Assembly (NCBI RefSeq): GCF_027257845.1
Contig: NZ_JAPVOT010000001.1
Span: 372,001-436,000 of the forward strand
Origin: Alteromonas sp. BMJM2
Lineage (GTDB): Bacteria > Pseudomonadota > Gammaproteobacteria > Enterobacterales > Alteromonadaceae
Direction of reading: 5' to 3'
DNA: 64,000 nucleotides
Shown here: piece after piece, positions 46,701-54,398 of the stretch
Position numbering within the stretch: the stretch's first letter is position 1
How the letters are laid out: every line of letters begins with the position of its first letter
Made by a program: the position numbers and the translations under genes
Notes under the pieces: model-generated
The model's database searches: none
What the model was told of the DNA's origin: nothing
The model's input: only the letters and a program-made list of their open reading frames with translations

Positions 46701-46763
46701 ACTACGCCGGGCGGTATAAACGGAAACTTTTTCTACGCAGGTTTGGAGTTTGAATTTAAGTAG
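43707..46763 (+). CDS. TonB-dependent receptor with STN signalling domain
   Basis: A 1018-residue receptor from the ATG at 43707; an open stretch continues upstream, and the first residues lack a good ribosome site, so the start is uncertain. A signal anchor lies near residues 48-65 (VALAIYIAFSSMGW). The STN domain follows (about residues 83-155: FSVQSQSADEALTELAKQA, LFPFDLAKRVKTNSLNGTYT). Then come the TonB box region, a plug and a barrel ending in K-adjacent EFEFK. The plug is nearly the same as in the receptor at 39129. With FecI and FecR immediately upstream it forms a cell-surface signalling unit. The ligand cannot be inferred. Confidence 0.92.
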   Translation: MKRQLFSWCFRAVDSHYCAHKSAGRSANPSAYRGSHDSSNKKSQVALAIYIAFSSMGWQSVSHAQQSTSASRDSEAPALSEVPLFTFSVQSQSADEALTELAKQANTTLLFPFDLAKRVKTNSLNGTYTLNEALEQLLEGTELAVIADDLGVLSIRSRTSLVAKKPVERKEEEQEDNSNALERIAIVGTRNAPRSAVDSPVPLDIIGAKSLSSQGNADVLSMLSVMVPSLNVNDQPINDASSLVRPANLRGMSSDHTLLLLNGKRRHRSAVITFLGGGLSDGAQGPDISVIPAYALKQVEVLRDGASAQYGSDAIAGVINFVLKDDREGGSFALKSGAYGEGDGALFQFQGNRGFALSDTGFINVTGEYRQQGGTSRTVQRNDAFALSEQGNGFIQNPAQIWGALDVDNDIKFAVNAGYRPSSTTAVYGFLTAATRKLSGGFYYRNPQTRDGVFSRTDGETGARRLIVADLDGIDSGIQCPSITLTDADVLQNPTYQQIADNRTELGENCFAFNEVYPGGFTPSFGGTIKDASLAVGLRKELPYDWAFDVSASLGYSNVDYEITNTVNPSLGPASPTSFNPGGVSQVERTLNLDFSKLIQTVFDDPVSIGLGIEWRKETYFQKAGDESSYIAGPYAFEPPLGLNEGFSIGSNGFPGYQPQSAGNWSRSNWAMYADIEFFVTEALQFGVASRLEHFSDFGTTFDGKLSTRYKLTDLFALRGSVNTGFKAPTVGQSNVINVTTAYGANGLEDQATLPPTDLISVQLGATPLTPEESVNFSVGAVMHVSEYFFATVDYFNIRLEDRISTTSAIPLTEDDISALIADGRPDAAKYNAAKYFTNDFDTKTQGVDVVVNYQFAAGEWQNNLLFAYNWTDTQVERVTLYPALVDGALQLTPNLTNARIRMLEDNLPAHRGSITLEQAISSFAFTWRLNYFGSFYEDHLDASAGFDIYGSARLTMDAQFSWQVSEETRFTVGAQNLFNTLPDTNIFKGEVGALYPPTTPGGINGNFFYAGLEFEFK

Positions 46764-46862
46764 TGAAATGAAAAAGGCAGGGTCAATAATGCTCACAGTG
46801 GCTTGTGCTAGCTATCGATTAATATTTGCGAAGCGTCGAAGCGCCGAAGTATTTAAGGGATA

Positions 46863-47057
46863 TTAGCCTACGTTTTTAAATAGAGATTCGTCGATGATTG
46901 TTTGATCAATAATCTGCTGTGCCATGCTAATGCATTTGCCGCACTGAGAGCCAAGCTCTAAGTGCTCACGTAATTCACGCATGTTGCCAACACCGTTGCT
47001 TTCAACAGCTGCACGAATACTTTTATCGGTTACCCCAAAGCACATACACACAAACAT
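46863..47057 (-). CDS. bfd: Bacterioferritin-associated ferredoxin
   Basis: A 64-residue [2Fe-2S] protein that reduces iron in bacterioferritin so it can be released. The start is set at 47057 (MFVCMCFGVTDKSI), which gives the E. coli length; the longer frame from 47072 is not needed. The four ligand cysteines are in CMC at the N-terminus and CGKC near residue 40. A Fur box lies 29 bases upstream, so it should be induced under iron shortage. No bacterioferritin gene is in the window. Confidence 0.95.
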   Translation of the reverse strand: MFVCMCFGVTDKSIRAAVESNGVGNMRELREHLELGSQCGKCISMAQQIIDQTIIDESLFKNVG

Positions 47058-47083
47058 TATCGAATACTCCAAATGAATCTGTA

Positions 47084-47102
47084 AATGATAATAATTGTTA
47101 TT
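47084..47102 (-). promoter_or_regulatory. Fur box upstream of bfd
   Basis: AATGATAATAATTGTTATT, whose core TGATAAT-A-ATTGTTA agrees with the Fur 7-1-7 pattern except in the right arm. Position and target are the classical ones for Fur control of bfd. Confidence 0.8.
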
Positions 47103-47226
47103 CGTGGTTTTGGCAAGTCTAGTTGAGAATAATTTTCATTAAATACGTCTAATGGTGTAGGGAGCCTTTCTGCATACTCTTACTTCACGGTGCCTAATTT
47201 TGCACACTTAACCTAGTCCAAAATTT

Positions 47227-47249
47227 GTATAGCAAAGCTCAACACGCCC
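47227..47249. repeat. Solo end of the MITE-like element
   Basis: The 23 bases from GTATAGCAAAG to CAACACGCCC match the right terminal inverted repeat of the element at 54405-54682 at 21 of 23 positions. It lies in the 3' flank of rnt. No partner end was found nearby. Confidence 0.7.
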
Positions 47250-47260
47250 GAGTAATTCGG

Positions 47261-47899
47261 TTATTCTTTTTCGGCAAGAGGCCAACCGCCTAATGATTGG
47301 TAGCGATTCACTATATAACAGAAAAGCTCGGTCGTTTTTTGTGCATCATATAGTGCGCTGTGAGCCTCGTTTTGATCAAAATCGATCCCCGCAGCTCGAC
47401 ATGCCTTTACCAGAACGGTTTGACCAAGGGCTAACCCTGCCAAACTCGTGGTGTCAAAAGACACAAAGGGGTGAAATGGCGTACGCTTGATATTACATCG
47501 ATCGATAGCTGCGTTAACAAAACCTTGGTCGAAAGCGGCATTGTGAGCCACAATCACAGAACGCTGGCAGTCGGCGTTCTTTTGCGCCTTGCGAACGCCT
47601 TTGCATAGGTCTTTCATTGCATCGCTTTCTTCAATAGCACCTCGTAGAGCACAATTTGGATCTATACCATTAAATTCTAGCGCGGCAGGTTCAAGGTTGG
47701 CGCCTTCGAAGGGCTCAATGTGATAATGGAAGGTATCGTCTGGATGCAGCAAACCATTTTCATCCATTTTTACCGTTACAGCAGCAAGCTCTAACAACGC
47801 ATCGGTTCCAGCGATGAAACCTGCAGTTTCAACATCAATCACAACGGGAAAGTAACCTCTGAAACGCTGAGATAAAGTAGGCATTGCAGTTGAAGACAT
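47261..47899 (-). CDS. rnt: Ribonuclease T
   Basis: A 212-residue DEDDh 3'-5' exoribonuclease that trims tRNA and other RNA 3' ends. Exo motif I is [10 protein letters not shown] (about residues 18-27), motif II includes [12 protein letters not shown], and the catalytic His is in the EAHSALYDA stretch near residue 183. It reads towards bfd and away from motY. The rnt-motY neighbourhood is also known in Vibrio. A solo MITE end lies 11 bases past its stop. Confidence 0.97.
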   Translation of the reverse strand: MSSTAMPTLSQRFRGYFPVVIDVETAGFIAGTDALLELAAVTVKMDENGLLHPDDTFHYHIEPFEGANLEPAALEFNGIDPNCALRGAIEESDAMKDLCKGVRKAQKNADCQRSVIVAHNAAFDQGFVNAAIDRCNIKRTPFHPFVSFDTTSLAGLALGQTVLVKACRAAGIDFDQNEAHSALYDAQKTTELFCYIVNRYQSLGGWPLAEKE

Positions 47900-48334
47900 A
47901 GATTCTCTTTTACAGACAGGTGAATGTGAAGTGTCGTGAGGATAATCGCAGACACAAATGACAATAGAGCAAGATTATCGCAAGGATAAAAGGTAAGTGC
48001 TAGCACGAATTCGCGCAGTGCTTTAAGAGCGACGAATAAATTGTGGAATTCGGGCTACTAAACGCCTGCTCCGGATTACTCGGCACTTCGAGAGGCTCTG
48101 CTTACAGTAAAGCTAGCCAAATCGTAAAGCTCCGCAAGACAAAAGCTCCGTGAGACGAAAGCGTTGCATAAGGAAGGGCGGAATGCTCTAACAGAGTGTA
48201 AATTAATAAATCACGTCTAAACTTTTTTGTGATTAAGGCGATATACTGATTATAGTGTGTATTTGCTAGTACTACTGCTGGAACTGCTGCGCACATGGAT
48301 GCGGTATTCAATTTTCATTTACTAGGTTTTCGTT
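47900..48334. other. Divergent intergenic region, rnt / motY
   Basis: 435 bases. It contains the sigma-28 promoter of motY (48218-48244) and, at about 48130-48165, two imperfect copies of AAAGCTCCGCAAGACA-type units. No other gene seen. Confidence 0.6.
48218..48244 (+). promoter_or_regulatory. Sigma-28 (FliA) promoter of motY
   Basis: TAAACTTT - 11 bases - GGCGATAT, against the consensus TAAAGTTT-N11-GCCGATAA: 13 of 16 positions agree with perfect spacing. It lies 91 bases upstream of the motY start. Confidence 0.82.
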
Positions 48335-49267
48335 ATGCTATCGACATCTAAAATAATGTGGAACATTACAAGACGAGCTTTGTTTGAGGGGCACCTTAAC
48401 ATTCGCCGGCTGATCATAACCGCAGCCGTTGTGATGAGCTCGACAGCAGCGCATGCAGCCATGCGCCAGTACTCAGCAACAGTTGAAACGTCTAACTGGC
48501 AAGTTGATACAGAATCGCGTTTGCAGTGTACGTTAAATCATGAGCTGCCTGGATACGGTGATGCCATATTTACGAGCGTAGCGTCTAAACAACTGAATAT
48601 GGAATTTGAACTTGATATGCACTTGCTGCCCAATCGTTTCGACGTTGCTGCGGTGTACTCAGTACCGCCGAAATGGATGCCCGGAGTCGCACCTAAGACG
48701 ATAGCAGACATGACAATGAGAAAGCAGTACAACGGCGACTTACCCCAAGATGCAGCATGGACCATGCTTTCAGAGCTCGAAAAAGGATTCTGGCCCACTA
48801 TTTATTATCAAGATTGGTATAACAAATATGACAAAGTAAGCGTGGCGCTAAACGCGAGTAATTTTGCCGGCGTTTACAGACAATTCGTGGAATGTGTTTC
48901 TAACCTGCTTCCCTATACCTTTGATGATATAGCTTACACAGTATTATCTTATCAAAATAACAGCACAGAACTAACAAAATATTCGCAAAAGCGGCTTACA
49001 ATGATTGGTGAATATCTCAAAGAAGATGGTGAGTTAGAACTCGTGCTGCTAGACGGTTACACCGACAGCTACGGCGGCCGTTGGAACAACGAACAGCTTT
49101 CTATTAGAAGAGCGAATGAGGTTAAAAGTTACCTCACGGCTATCGGCGTACCTAACGATCGTATTCAGCTAACCGGTCATGGTGAAAAGCGTTTTATCGC
49201 GCCTAATGATACAAAAGAGTCGCGAGCGCAAAACCGACGCGTTGTAGTTAGACTAGCTAAATCATAG
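48335..49267 (+). CDS. motY: Sodium-driven flagellar motor protein MotY
   Basis: A 310-residue periplasmic protein that anchors the polar-flagellum stator ring (T ring) to peptidoglycan. A signal peptide ends at AHA (about residue 41), followed by MRQYSATVETSNWQV, the MotY-specific N-terminal domain. The C-terminal OmpA-like peptidoglycan-binding domain has LLDGYTDSYGGRWNN and SIRRANEVKSYL with ENRR-type ending QNRRVVVRL. The leader before the signal peptide is long, so the true start may be later. Its sigma-28 promoter and neighbour rnt agree with Vibrio motY. Confidence 0.95.
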   Translation: MLSTSKIMWNITRRALFEGHLNIRRLIITAAVVMSSTAAHAAMRQYSATVETSNWQVDTESRLQCTLNHELPGYGDAIFTSVASKQLNMEFELDMHLLPNRFDVAAVYSVPPKWMPGVAPKTIADMTMRKQYNGDLPQDAAWTMLSELEKGFWPTIYYQDWYNKYDKVSVALNASNFAGVYRQFVECVSNLLPYTFDDIAYTVLSYQNNSTELTKYSQKRLTMIGEYLKEDGELELVLLDGYTDSYGGRWNNEQLSIRRANEVKSYLTAIGVPNDRIQLTGHGEKRFIAPNDTKESRAQNRRVVVRLAKS

Positions 49268-49275
49268 CCGTTGGT

Positions 49276-50364
49276 TTATCGGGCATCATCGACGTCTGCA
49301 CGGCCTTGTTCACGCCATGCTAGTACAGGAGGGACATGGTCGGTAAATACTCCGTCTACCTTGGCTATGTTGCGTAGGGCGTTTAACAGTTGAGGGCCAC
49401 TCATTCCAGAAGGCAGTGCATCTTGGCGATAGGTGTAAGGGTGAATTGTTAGATTATTGCTATGTGCATGTGTTAGCCAGTTTGCAGGCTCAATTTTTTT
49501 ACGCGTTGTGTCGTCTTGATTGAAAAGCTGAGGTACCCAAGGCCCAATACCATTTGCGTACTTAGCCACTTCTGCCATTCCTTCTGCACTTCTTATCCAC
49601 GTGTAGTCAGTACTGCTTTCTTTCCAATCATTTTCGCCAATTAACATAACAACCTTGCCTTTGTAGCCTAACTCACTGCGAATTCTTTTCACTTCACTAA
49701 AGTCAAAACATTGCAAGTAGCTGTTGTCTTGTGCACCATCTAAATGAAATGCTTGAAGCGCGTCTATAACAATGCGGCTTGCGTCTACTCCTTCAGCTAA
49801 GTGAAAAGCAGGTGATTTAACTTCTGGGTATACCCCTATGTTTTTGCCAAGCTGGCGGTTGAGTTCGCTTATTAAATCAAAGTGCTCATAAAGAGTAGCA
49901 ATGCTAAAGCGAGAAGTCGTGGCGGAAAAACGTGATGGAAATACTCTGTTTTTGCTTTTATCTTCTCGTTCGTGCACGTTAAGCCTGCGTAACTCTGCTA
50001 ATGTAAAATCCCGAGCATAAAACCTGCTGTCTTTCCGCGCTCTCTTAGGAAACACAGTTTCTACGTTGGTGACTGTCTCTAAATGGATATCGTGAAGCAC
50101 AATAGGCACATTATCTTTGGTAATCACCACATCCTGCTCAATAAAGTCTGCTTGGAGCGCAAAGGCTAGGGCAGTCGCTTCTAAAGTATGCTCGGGTAAG
50201 TAACCTGAAGCGCCTCGATGAGCAATGACTAAAAATTCAGCTCGTTGGCTTTCGCTATCTGGCGCTTCCTTATTGACAGCGCTCTCTGTTTGGGATGCTT
50301 CTGCAAATGAAAGCATCCATAAGTTGAAAAGTAAAAAAAGCAAAGCCACGGGACGATTGTTCAT
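49276..50364 (-). CDS. glpQ: Periplasmic glycerophosphodiester phosphodiesterase
   Basis: Hydrolyses deacylated phospholipids to glycerol-3-phosphate and an alcohol. From the ATG at 50364 (MNNRPVALLFLLFNLWMLSF) it has 362 residues and a clear signal peptide; a longer frame from 50406 would spoil it. Catalytic parts are the N-terminal IAHRGASGYLPEHT with its metal-binding Glu, the DVVITKDNVPIVLHDIHLE stretch (calcium site region) and the C-terminal DGVFTDHV. The length and the presence of the insert PKRARKDSRFYARDFTL identify the periplasmic GlpQ rather than the cytosolic UgpQ. It converges with motY (eight-base gap). Confidence 0.95.
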   Translation of the reverse strand: MNNRPVALLFLLFNLWMLSFAEASQTESAVNKEAPDSESQRAEFLVIAHRGASGYLPEHTLEATALAFALQADFIEQDVVITKDNVPIVLHDIHLETVTNVETVFPKRARKDSRFYARDFTLAELRRLNVHEREDKSKNRVFPSRFSATTSRFSIATLYEHFDLISELNRQLGKNIGVYPEVKSPAFHLAEGVDASRIVIDALQAFHLDGAQDNSYLQCFDFSEVKRIRSELGYKGKVVMLIGENDWKESSTDYTWIRSAEGMAEVAKYANGIGPWVPQLFNQDDTTRKKIEPANWLTHAHSNNLTIHPYTYRQDALPSGMSGPQLLNALRNIAKVDGVFTDHVPPVLAWREQGRADVDDAR

Positions 50365-50432
50365 TAAAATATTCCAAAAAGAAGTGGGCGCAAGACGTAC
50401 TCTCATTCATAAAATGCAGGTGCTACATTGAA

Positions 50433-50816
50433 TTAACGACCTTCTATAAGCTCAATAGCATAGCCATCAGGGTCGCGTACAAAAGCAATGACCGTTTTGC
50501 CACCTTTCACTGGTCCAGGTTTGCGGTATACATCAGCACCATTTTGTTCAAGGTTTTCACAAAACGAATAAATATCATCGACGCCAATAGCAATATGACC
50601 GTAAGCATTGCCTTTGTCGTAAGTGTTTTCTCCCCAGTTATAGGTGAGTTCCAGCACGGTTGAATTCTCTTCATCGCCGTAACCTACAAAAGCGAGTGTA
50701 TATTCGTAATCCTTATTGTCAGATTGGCGCAACAAGCGCATACCCATTAGTTCCACATAAAAATGTAGTGAAGCTTCTAGATTTTCAACCCGAAGCATGG
50801 TGTGCAGCATTCTCAT
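50433..50816 (-). CDS. gloA: Lactoylglutathione lyase (glyoxalase I)
   Basis: Isomerises the hemithioacetal of methylglyoxal and glutathione. From the ATG at 50816 (AGGAAT upstream) the protein has 127 residues; typical length is 130-135. Metal-ligand regions of the VOC fold are [34 protein letters not shown] and AIELIE. It depends on glutathione from the gshA pathway. It lies directly upstream of glpQ in the same direction, 68 bases apart; a shared transcript is possible. Confidence 0.96.
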   Translation of the reverse strand: MRMLHTMLRVENLEASLHFYVELMGMRLLRQSDNKDYEYTLAFVGYGDEENSTVLELTYNWGENTYDKGNAYGHIAIGVDDIYSFCENLEQNGADVYRKPGPVKGGKTVIAFVRDPDGYAIELIEGR

Positions 50817-51352
50817 AATAATTCCTATGTTAAGCGGTCTACTCGCTAAAACCGTCTTCCTCAATATTCAGTGCGTCGCCAGCGAATAGCATATCAGTAC
50901 ACTTAAAATTAAGGGTAATGGGTAATTGTGAAAACTTGAAGACATTCTTTTAACAGGCTCAGGTTAATTAAGATGTTAGCGATGGCGGTAATTTTTTCAT
51001 TTTGCGATCGCTTTATACGTTGTAGAGCGGCAAATACTTATGCGTCAAAATAAAAATCAAATAAATAATATTTTAAAGTGACTACAAAACAATGCTTTAT
51101 GTGTATTTTGTGCGCGCTTTAGCATGAGGTTAATAAAACATTGATGAAAAGGTTAGACATGCCCATGCTTTGCATGTATCTTACGCGGGCTTTAGATATG
51201 TTTTACGCTTTACCTAATACTGCTTTGTACCACTCTTTTATTCCTTCAATTGAAGTTTTATATAGATATACATCTGCTTTACTAGCTCGTTTATGTCTAT
51301 CGCTATCGGTGATTTCACCACTTAAACATCAATTTTTTAAAAGGTATATATT
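50817..51352. other. Leader and promoter region of the cold-shock gene
   Basis: 536 AT-rich bases between gloA and the cold-shock gene. Long 5' leaders are usual for cold-shock mRNAs. Two small hairpins are visible (CATGC-TT-GCATG near 51164-51176, GGTGA-TT-TCACC near 51309-51320). An open frame at 51141-51368 has no coding character. Confidence 0.55.
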
Positions 51353-51565
51353 ATGTCTAATTCTGTAAACGGTACAGTAAAATGGTTTAACGAAGAAAAA
51401 GGTTTTGGTTTCCTAACTCAAGACGGCGGCGGTAAAGACGTATTCGTACATTTCCGTTCAATCGCTTCTGACGGTTTCAAAACTCTTTCTGAAGGCCAAG
51501 CGGTAAGCTTCGAAGTAGAACAAGGTCAAAAAGGCCCACAAGCAGCTAACGTTGTTGTTCGATAA
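51353..51565 (+). CDS. CspA-family cold-shock protein
   Basis: A 70-residue single-strand nucleic-acid-binding protein. Both RNA-binding motifs are present: KGFGFLTQ (RNP1, residues 17-24) and VFVHF (RNP2, about residues 31-35). AAGG lies eight bases before the ATG, at the end of a long AT-rich leader. CspA-like paralogs differ in temperature response, and which one this is cannot be said. It ends at a strong hairpin. Confidence 0.96.
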   Translation: MSNSVNGTVKWFNEEKGFGFLTQDGGGKDVFVHFRSIASDGFKTLSEGQAVSFEVEQGQKGPQAANVVVR

Positions 51566-51594
51566 GCTAAAAGACGCTTAGAGTCTTTGAAGTT

Positions 51595-51627
51595 ATTAGG
51601 CTCTCTTATGAGAGCCTAATATAAAGT
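51595..51627 (+). terminator. Terminator after the cold-shock gene
   Basis: ATTAGGCTCTC (51595-51605) and GAGAGCCTAAT (51610-51620) form a perfect 11-bp stem; a short A/T-rich tail with TTTTT follows. Confidence 0.85.
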
Positions 51628-51690
51628 TTTTGAAATTTCTTACTACCAATTGCTGACCACAAAAGGAATACTAAAAACAACAATATAATA

Positions 51691-51879
51691 ATGATAAAAG
51701 AAGTAATTAATTTGCACATCCAATCTATAAAAAATTCCCCAGTACAAACTCCAATTTCCAATATTTCAGTCTATAAAAACAGCATTGCTTTTACCGAAGT
51801 AAATAGCAAACGTCATATTGAATTCAGTTCTAAGAAAGAAACTAGAGCCTACCTTAATTGGTTATTAAACTTTTCATAA
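51691..51879 (+). CDS. Small hypothetical protein
   Basis: A 62-residue ORF with a mixed, soluble composition (MIKEVINLHIQSIKN ... RAYLNWLLNF). I recognise no family. AAAGGAATA occurs about 25 bases upstream, too far for a normal ribosome site, so the call is weak. It could be expressed from its own promoter after the cold-shock terminator or be a chance frame. Lys/Asn-rich codon use is more AT-rich than its neighbours. Confidence 0.4.
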   Translation: MIKEVINLHIQSIKNSPVQTPISNISVYKNSIAFTEVNSKRHIEFSSKKETRAYLNWLLNFS

Positions 51880-51984
51880 CGCTTTCAGTGTTGATTAAAT
51901 TCGTATTTGATTGGCTAGCTTAGCTCGAGAAAAGTGCTTAATACACTCTCATAAACCAAATTTCCAAAAAGCCCGTGTCAGAAA

Positions 51985-52012
51985 CGCGTAATTAAGAGCG
52001 CGTAATTAAAAG
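51985..52012. repeat. 14-bp tandem duplication
   Basis: CGCGTAATTAAGAG is followed at once by CGCGTAATTAAAAG (one difference). Confidence 0.85.
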
Positions 52013-52092
52013 CTCGTAGGAATAACCGCACAAGAGAAGCCGCGAAATAGAACAGCCAACATCCGTGTTAACTGTTATCTCGTGTCTTGATG

Positions 52093-53499
52093 CTATTTTG
52101 CGCCTTTTAAGTCTACATCTGTATCTGCCAAGAGATAGATACTAGCCGCATAAGCTGCAATGTTTTGCGCGAGCTCCTCAGGATTGATTTTATCCAGCGT
52201 GTCATCAGGTGTATGGTGTAAGTCAAAGTAATCACGACCATTCTGATTCAGTCTGATAGTGGGTACGCCCTTCGCTGCTAATGGAATAATATCTGGGCCT
52301 CCGCCTGCGATGTCAGAGCCGCCTCGAATAATGCCTAATGGTGACAGTATCTTAGCGATATCGTCCACGAGTTGCGTTGCGTCTGAATTAACATTTGATA
52401 CTAATTGCCAGACTGTTTGCGCGCCAAAATCTGACTCAGTGGCCACAACGTGATTGGCTAAATTTGCCTCGTGCTGTTTTGCATAGGCAAAAGCACCTAA
52501 TAGGCCTACTTCTTCAGCGCCAAACATAACAACGCGTATGGTGCGTTTAGGTCGCGTTGGAAGTTTAGCAATAAGCGCTGCAGCTGCAGTGGTAATCGCA
52601 ACACCAGCACCGTCATCAACCGCACCTGTTCCCAAGTCCCAGCTGTCTAAATGCCCGCCAATGAGTACAATCTCTTCTGGCTTCTCACTACCTACGATAT
52701 CGAGGATCACATTGCCACTGCTCACTTCACCTTTCCACTTGGATTCACTGTGAAGCGACATGGAAAGCGGTTTATTGGCTTGATGAAGGCGGCGAAGATG
52801 GTCCGCATCTGGATTAGAAACAGCAATAACGGGTATGTTTGCCCATTCGTCGCCATTTTTACTCATCATGCCTGTATGGGGAAAACGGTGGGAGTCCGAG
52901 CCAACAGAACGCACAACAAGGGCACTTGCTCCACCACGCTGGGCATGTTGCCATCCAATGCGTCGCCGCTGATTAGCTTGTCCATAGCCCGCACCAGTTT
53001 GGCTTTTAACCATGGCGTCGCCATCAACAAAGGCAATTTTTCCCTTTAGCTCTGAGTCTTTGATATCTGTTAAGGCGTGAATGTCGCGAAAATAGACTAC
53101 ATCGGCATTAACTTCACTCTCGCTCGGGGCAGCTCCGCCAAGGGCTGTTCCATAAAGCGGCTGTTGATAAGGAGAGGTGAGCGTAATATGTAAGTGACCA
53201 CGATCCCAAAAAGGCATTGTGAACTCTTCTATTGATACCCTATCAAAACCTAACTCTCTTCCAAGCTCGGCACCCCAGTTCCTTGCACGAGCCTCAGCCT
53301 CTGAGCCACCTAATCGAGGACCGACCTCGGTTGTCAGTGATGTGACTATGTCATAGCCCATATCACTTTTAAGAGCGGTTTGTATGAGTTGTTCTGCGGT
53401 TTCTTTTTGTGAATCGGTAATGGGGGAGGGAGCGGCGAGTAAGGATGTGCTAAACACCCCCACTAATGCACTCAGTGTTACTGCTTTAAGTTGTAGCAT
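52093..53499 (-). CDS. M28-family zinc aminopeptidase/carboxypeptidase
   Basis: A 468-residue exported peptidase. The signal peptide ends at LAAPS (about residue 24). A PA-type insert (about residues 130-250, VRSVGSDSHRFPHTG) precedes the catalytic core. Zinc and catalytic residues are visible in GGHLDSWDLGTGAVDDGAG (His and Asp), EEVGLLGAFAY (catalytic Glu and ligand) and a C-terminal LHHTPDDTLDKI (last ligand His). It belongs to the human PGCP-like M28 group. It would release amino acids from peptides in the periplasm. It is monocistronic. Confidence 0.93.
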   Translation of the reverse strand: MLQLKAVTLSALVGVFSTSLLAAPSPITDSQKETAEQLIQTALKSDMGYDIVTSLTTEVGPRLGGSEAEARARNWGAELGRELGFDRVSIEEFTMPFWDRGHLHITLTSPYQQPLYGTALGGAAPSESEVNADVVYFRDIHALTDIKDSELKGKIAFVDGDAMVKSQTGAGYGQANQRRRIGWQHAQRGGASALVVRSVGSDSHRFPHTGMMSKNGDEWANIPVIAVSNPDADHLRRLHQANKPLSMSLHSESKWKGEVSSGNVILDIVGSEKPEEIVLIGGHLDSWDLGTGAVDDGAGVAITTAAAALIAKLPTRPKRTIRVVMFGAEEVGLLGAFAYAKQHEANLANHVVATESDFGAQTVWQLVSNVNSDATQLVDDIAKILSPLGIIRGGSDIAGGGPDIIPLAAKGVPTIRLNQNGRDYFDLHHTPDDTLDKINPEELAQNIAAYAASIYLLADTDVDLKGAK

Positions 53500-53620
53500 G
53501 TCATCTCCAAGTTCTTGTTTGTCAATTTTGTGTTTTTATTTTTGTTACTCAATCATAGCGACTGTGAGATGAAAGTCGATAATGCTTGCTGTAAGAATGG
53601 GATTTTAGAAGACAGGTAAC

Positions 53621-54361
53621 TCACTGAGTCTGCGCTTTACGTTTAACCGGCTTTGCTTTCTTCTTAGCCGCTAGCGTTTTCTTCTTTTCTTGCTCGTTAA
53701 TCACTTCATTAATGAAACTTTTTCGCCCAAACTCTCTTGTAATTAGGCATCGGTCTAACGAAAAGCCTCTGGCCGGGCAATACTCACGGCCGTAAAAAAT
53801 TATTTGTAGATGTAAGTCGTTCCATCTCTCTCTAGGGAATAGGCGTTTTGCATCACGCTCAGTTTGCTCAACACTTTTGCCATTTGATAAACCCCAGCGA
53901 TACATTAATCGGTGGATGTGTGTGTCCACCGGAAATGCAGGCACGCCAAACGCCTGAGACATGACTACGGACGCTGTTTTGTGGCCCACGGCTGGCATAG
54001 CTTCAAGAGCCGTAAAATCTTGAGGAACCTTGCCATCATGCTGCTTTATAATCATGTCAGAAAGGTGCCAAATACCTTTTGATTTCATTGGCGATAGGCC
54101 GCAGGGCCTTATAATATTCTGAATTTCTTCAATGCTCATTTTGACCATGTCGAATGGGTTATCTGCTTTGGCAAAAAGCTTCGGTGTTATTTGATTAACA
54201 CGTTCATCGGTACATTGTGCTGAGAGCAGTACGGCGACTAATAATGTGTATGGGTCGGTATGGTCAAGGGGAACGGGAATTTCAGGGTAAAGGTCGTCGA
54301 GAATATCCATGATGGCCTGGACTTTTTCGTGTTTCGACAATGTTTTTACAGCGTCACCCAT
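53621..54361 (-). CDS. nth: Endonuclease III-like base-excision repair enzyme, iron-sulfur ligands not conserved
   Basis: A 246-residue HhH-GPD DNA glycosylase/AP lyase. The helix-hairpin-helix motif AMPAVGHKTASVVMSQAF contains the catalytic Lys, and the catalytic Asp is in VDTHIHRLMYRWG. It stands in the standard place at the end of the rnf operon. The C-terminal C-x6-C-x2-C-x5-C cluster motif of E. coli Nth is not present: the corresponding part reads YGREYCPARGFSLDRCLI with two cysteines only. A basic, Lys-rich tail follows (KKKTLAAKKKAKPVKRK). It may belong to a cluster-free branch of the family. The separation from rnfE by a 341-base element is unusual. Confidence 0.88.
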   Translation of the reverse strand: MGDAVKTLSKHEKVQAIMDILDDLYPEIPVPLDHTDPYTLLVAVLLSAQCTDERVNQITPKLFAKADNPFDMVKMSIEEIQNIIRPCGLSPMKSKGIWHLSDMIIKQHDGKVPQDFTALEAMPAVGHKTASVVMSQAFGVPAFPVDTHIHRLMYRWGLSNGKSVEQTERDAKRLFPRERWNDLHLQIIFYGREYCPARGFSLDRCLITREFGRKSFINEVINEQEKKKTLAAKKKAKPVKRKAQTQ

Positions 54362-54398
54362 GAATGTGCTCTCTTAATATAATTATAGTTAACTTGAA

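Noticed and set aside
41861..46763. Ferric-citrate (Fec) system
   Set aside because: Only the regulatory architecture is shared; there are no fecBCDE transport genes or Fur box, and the receptor sequences do not identify a ligand.
52651..53049. 132-codon frame antisense to the M28 peptidase
   Set aside because: No start signal, no family content, fully inside a conserved gene.
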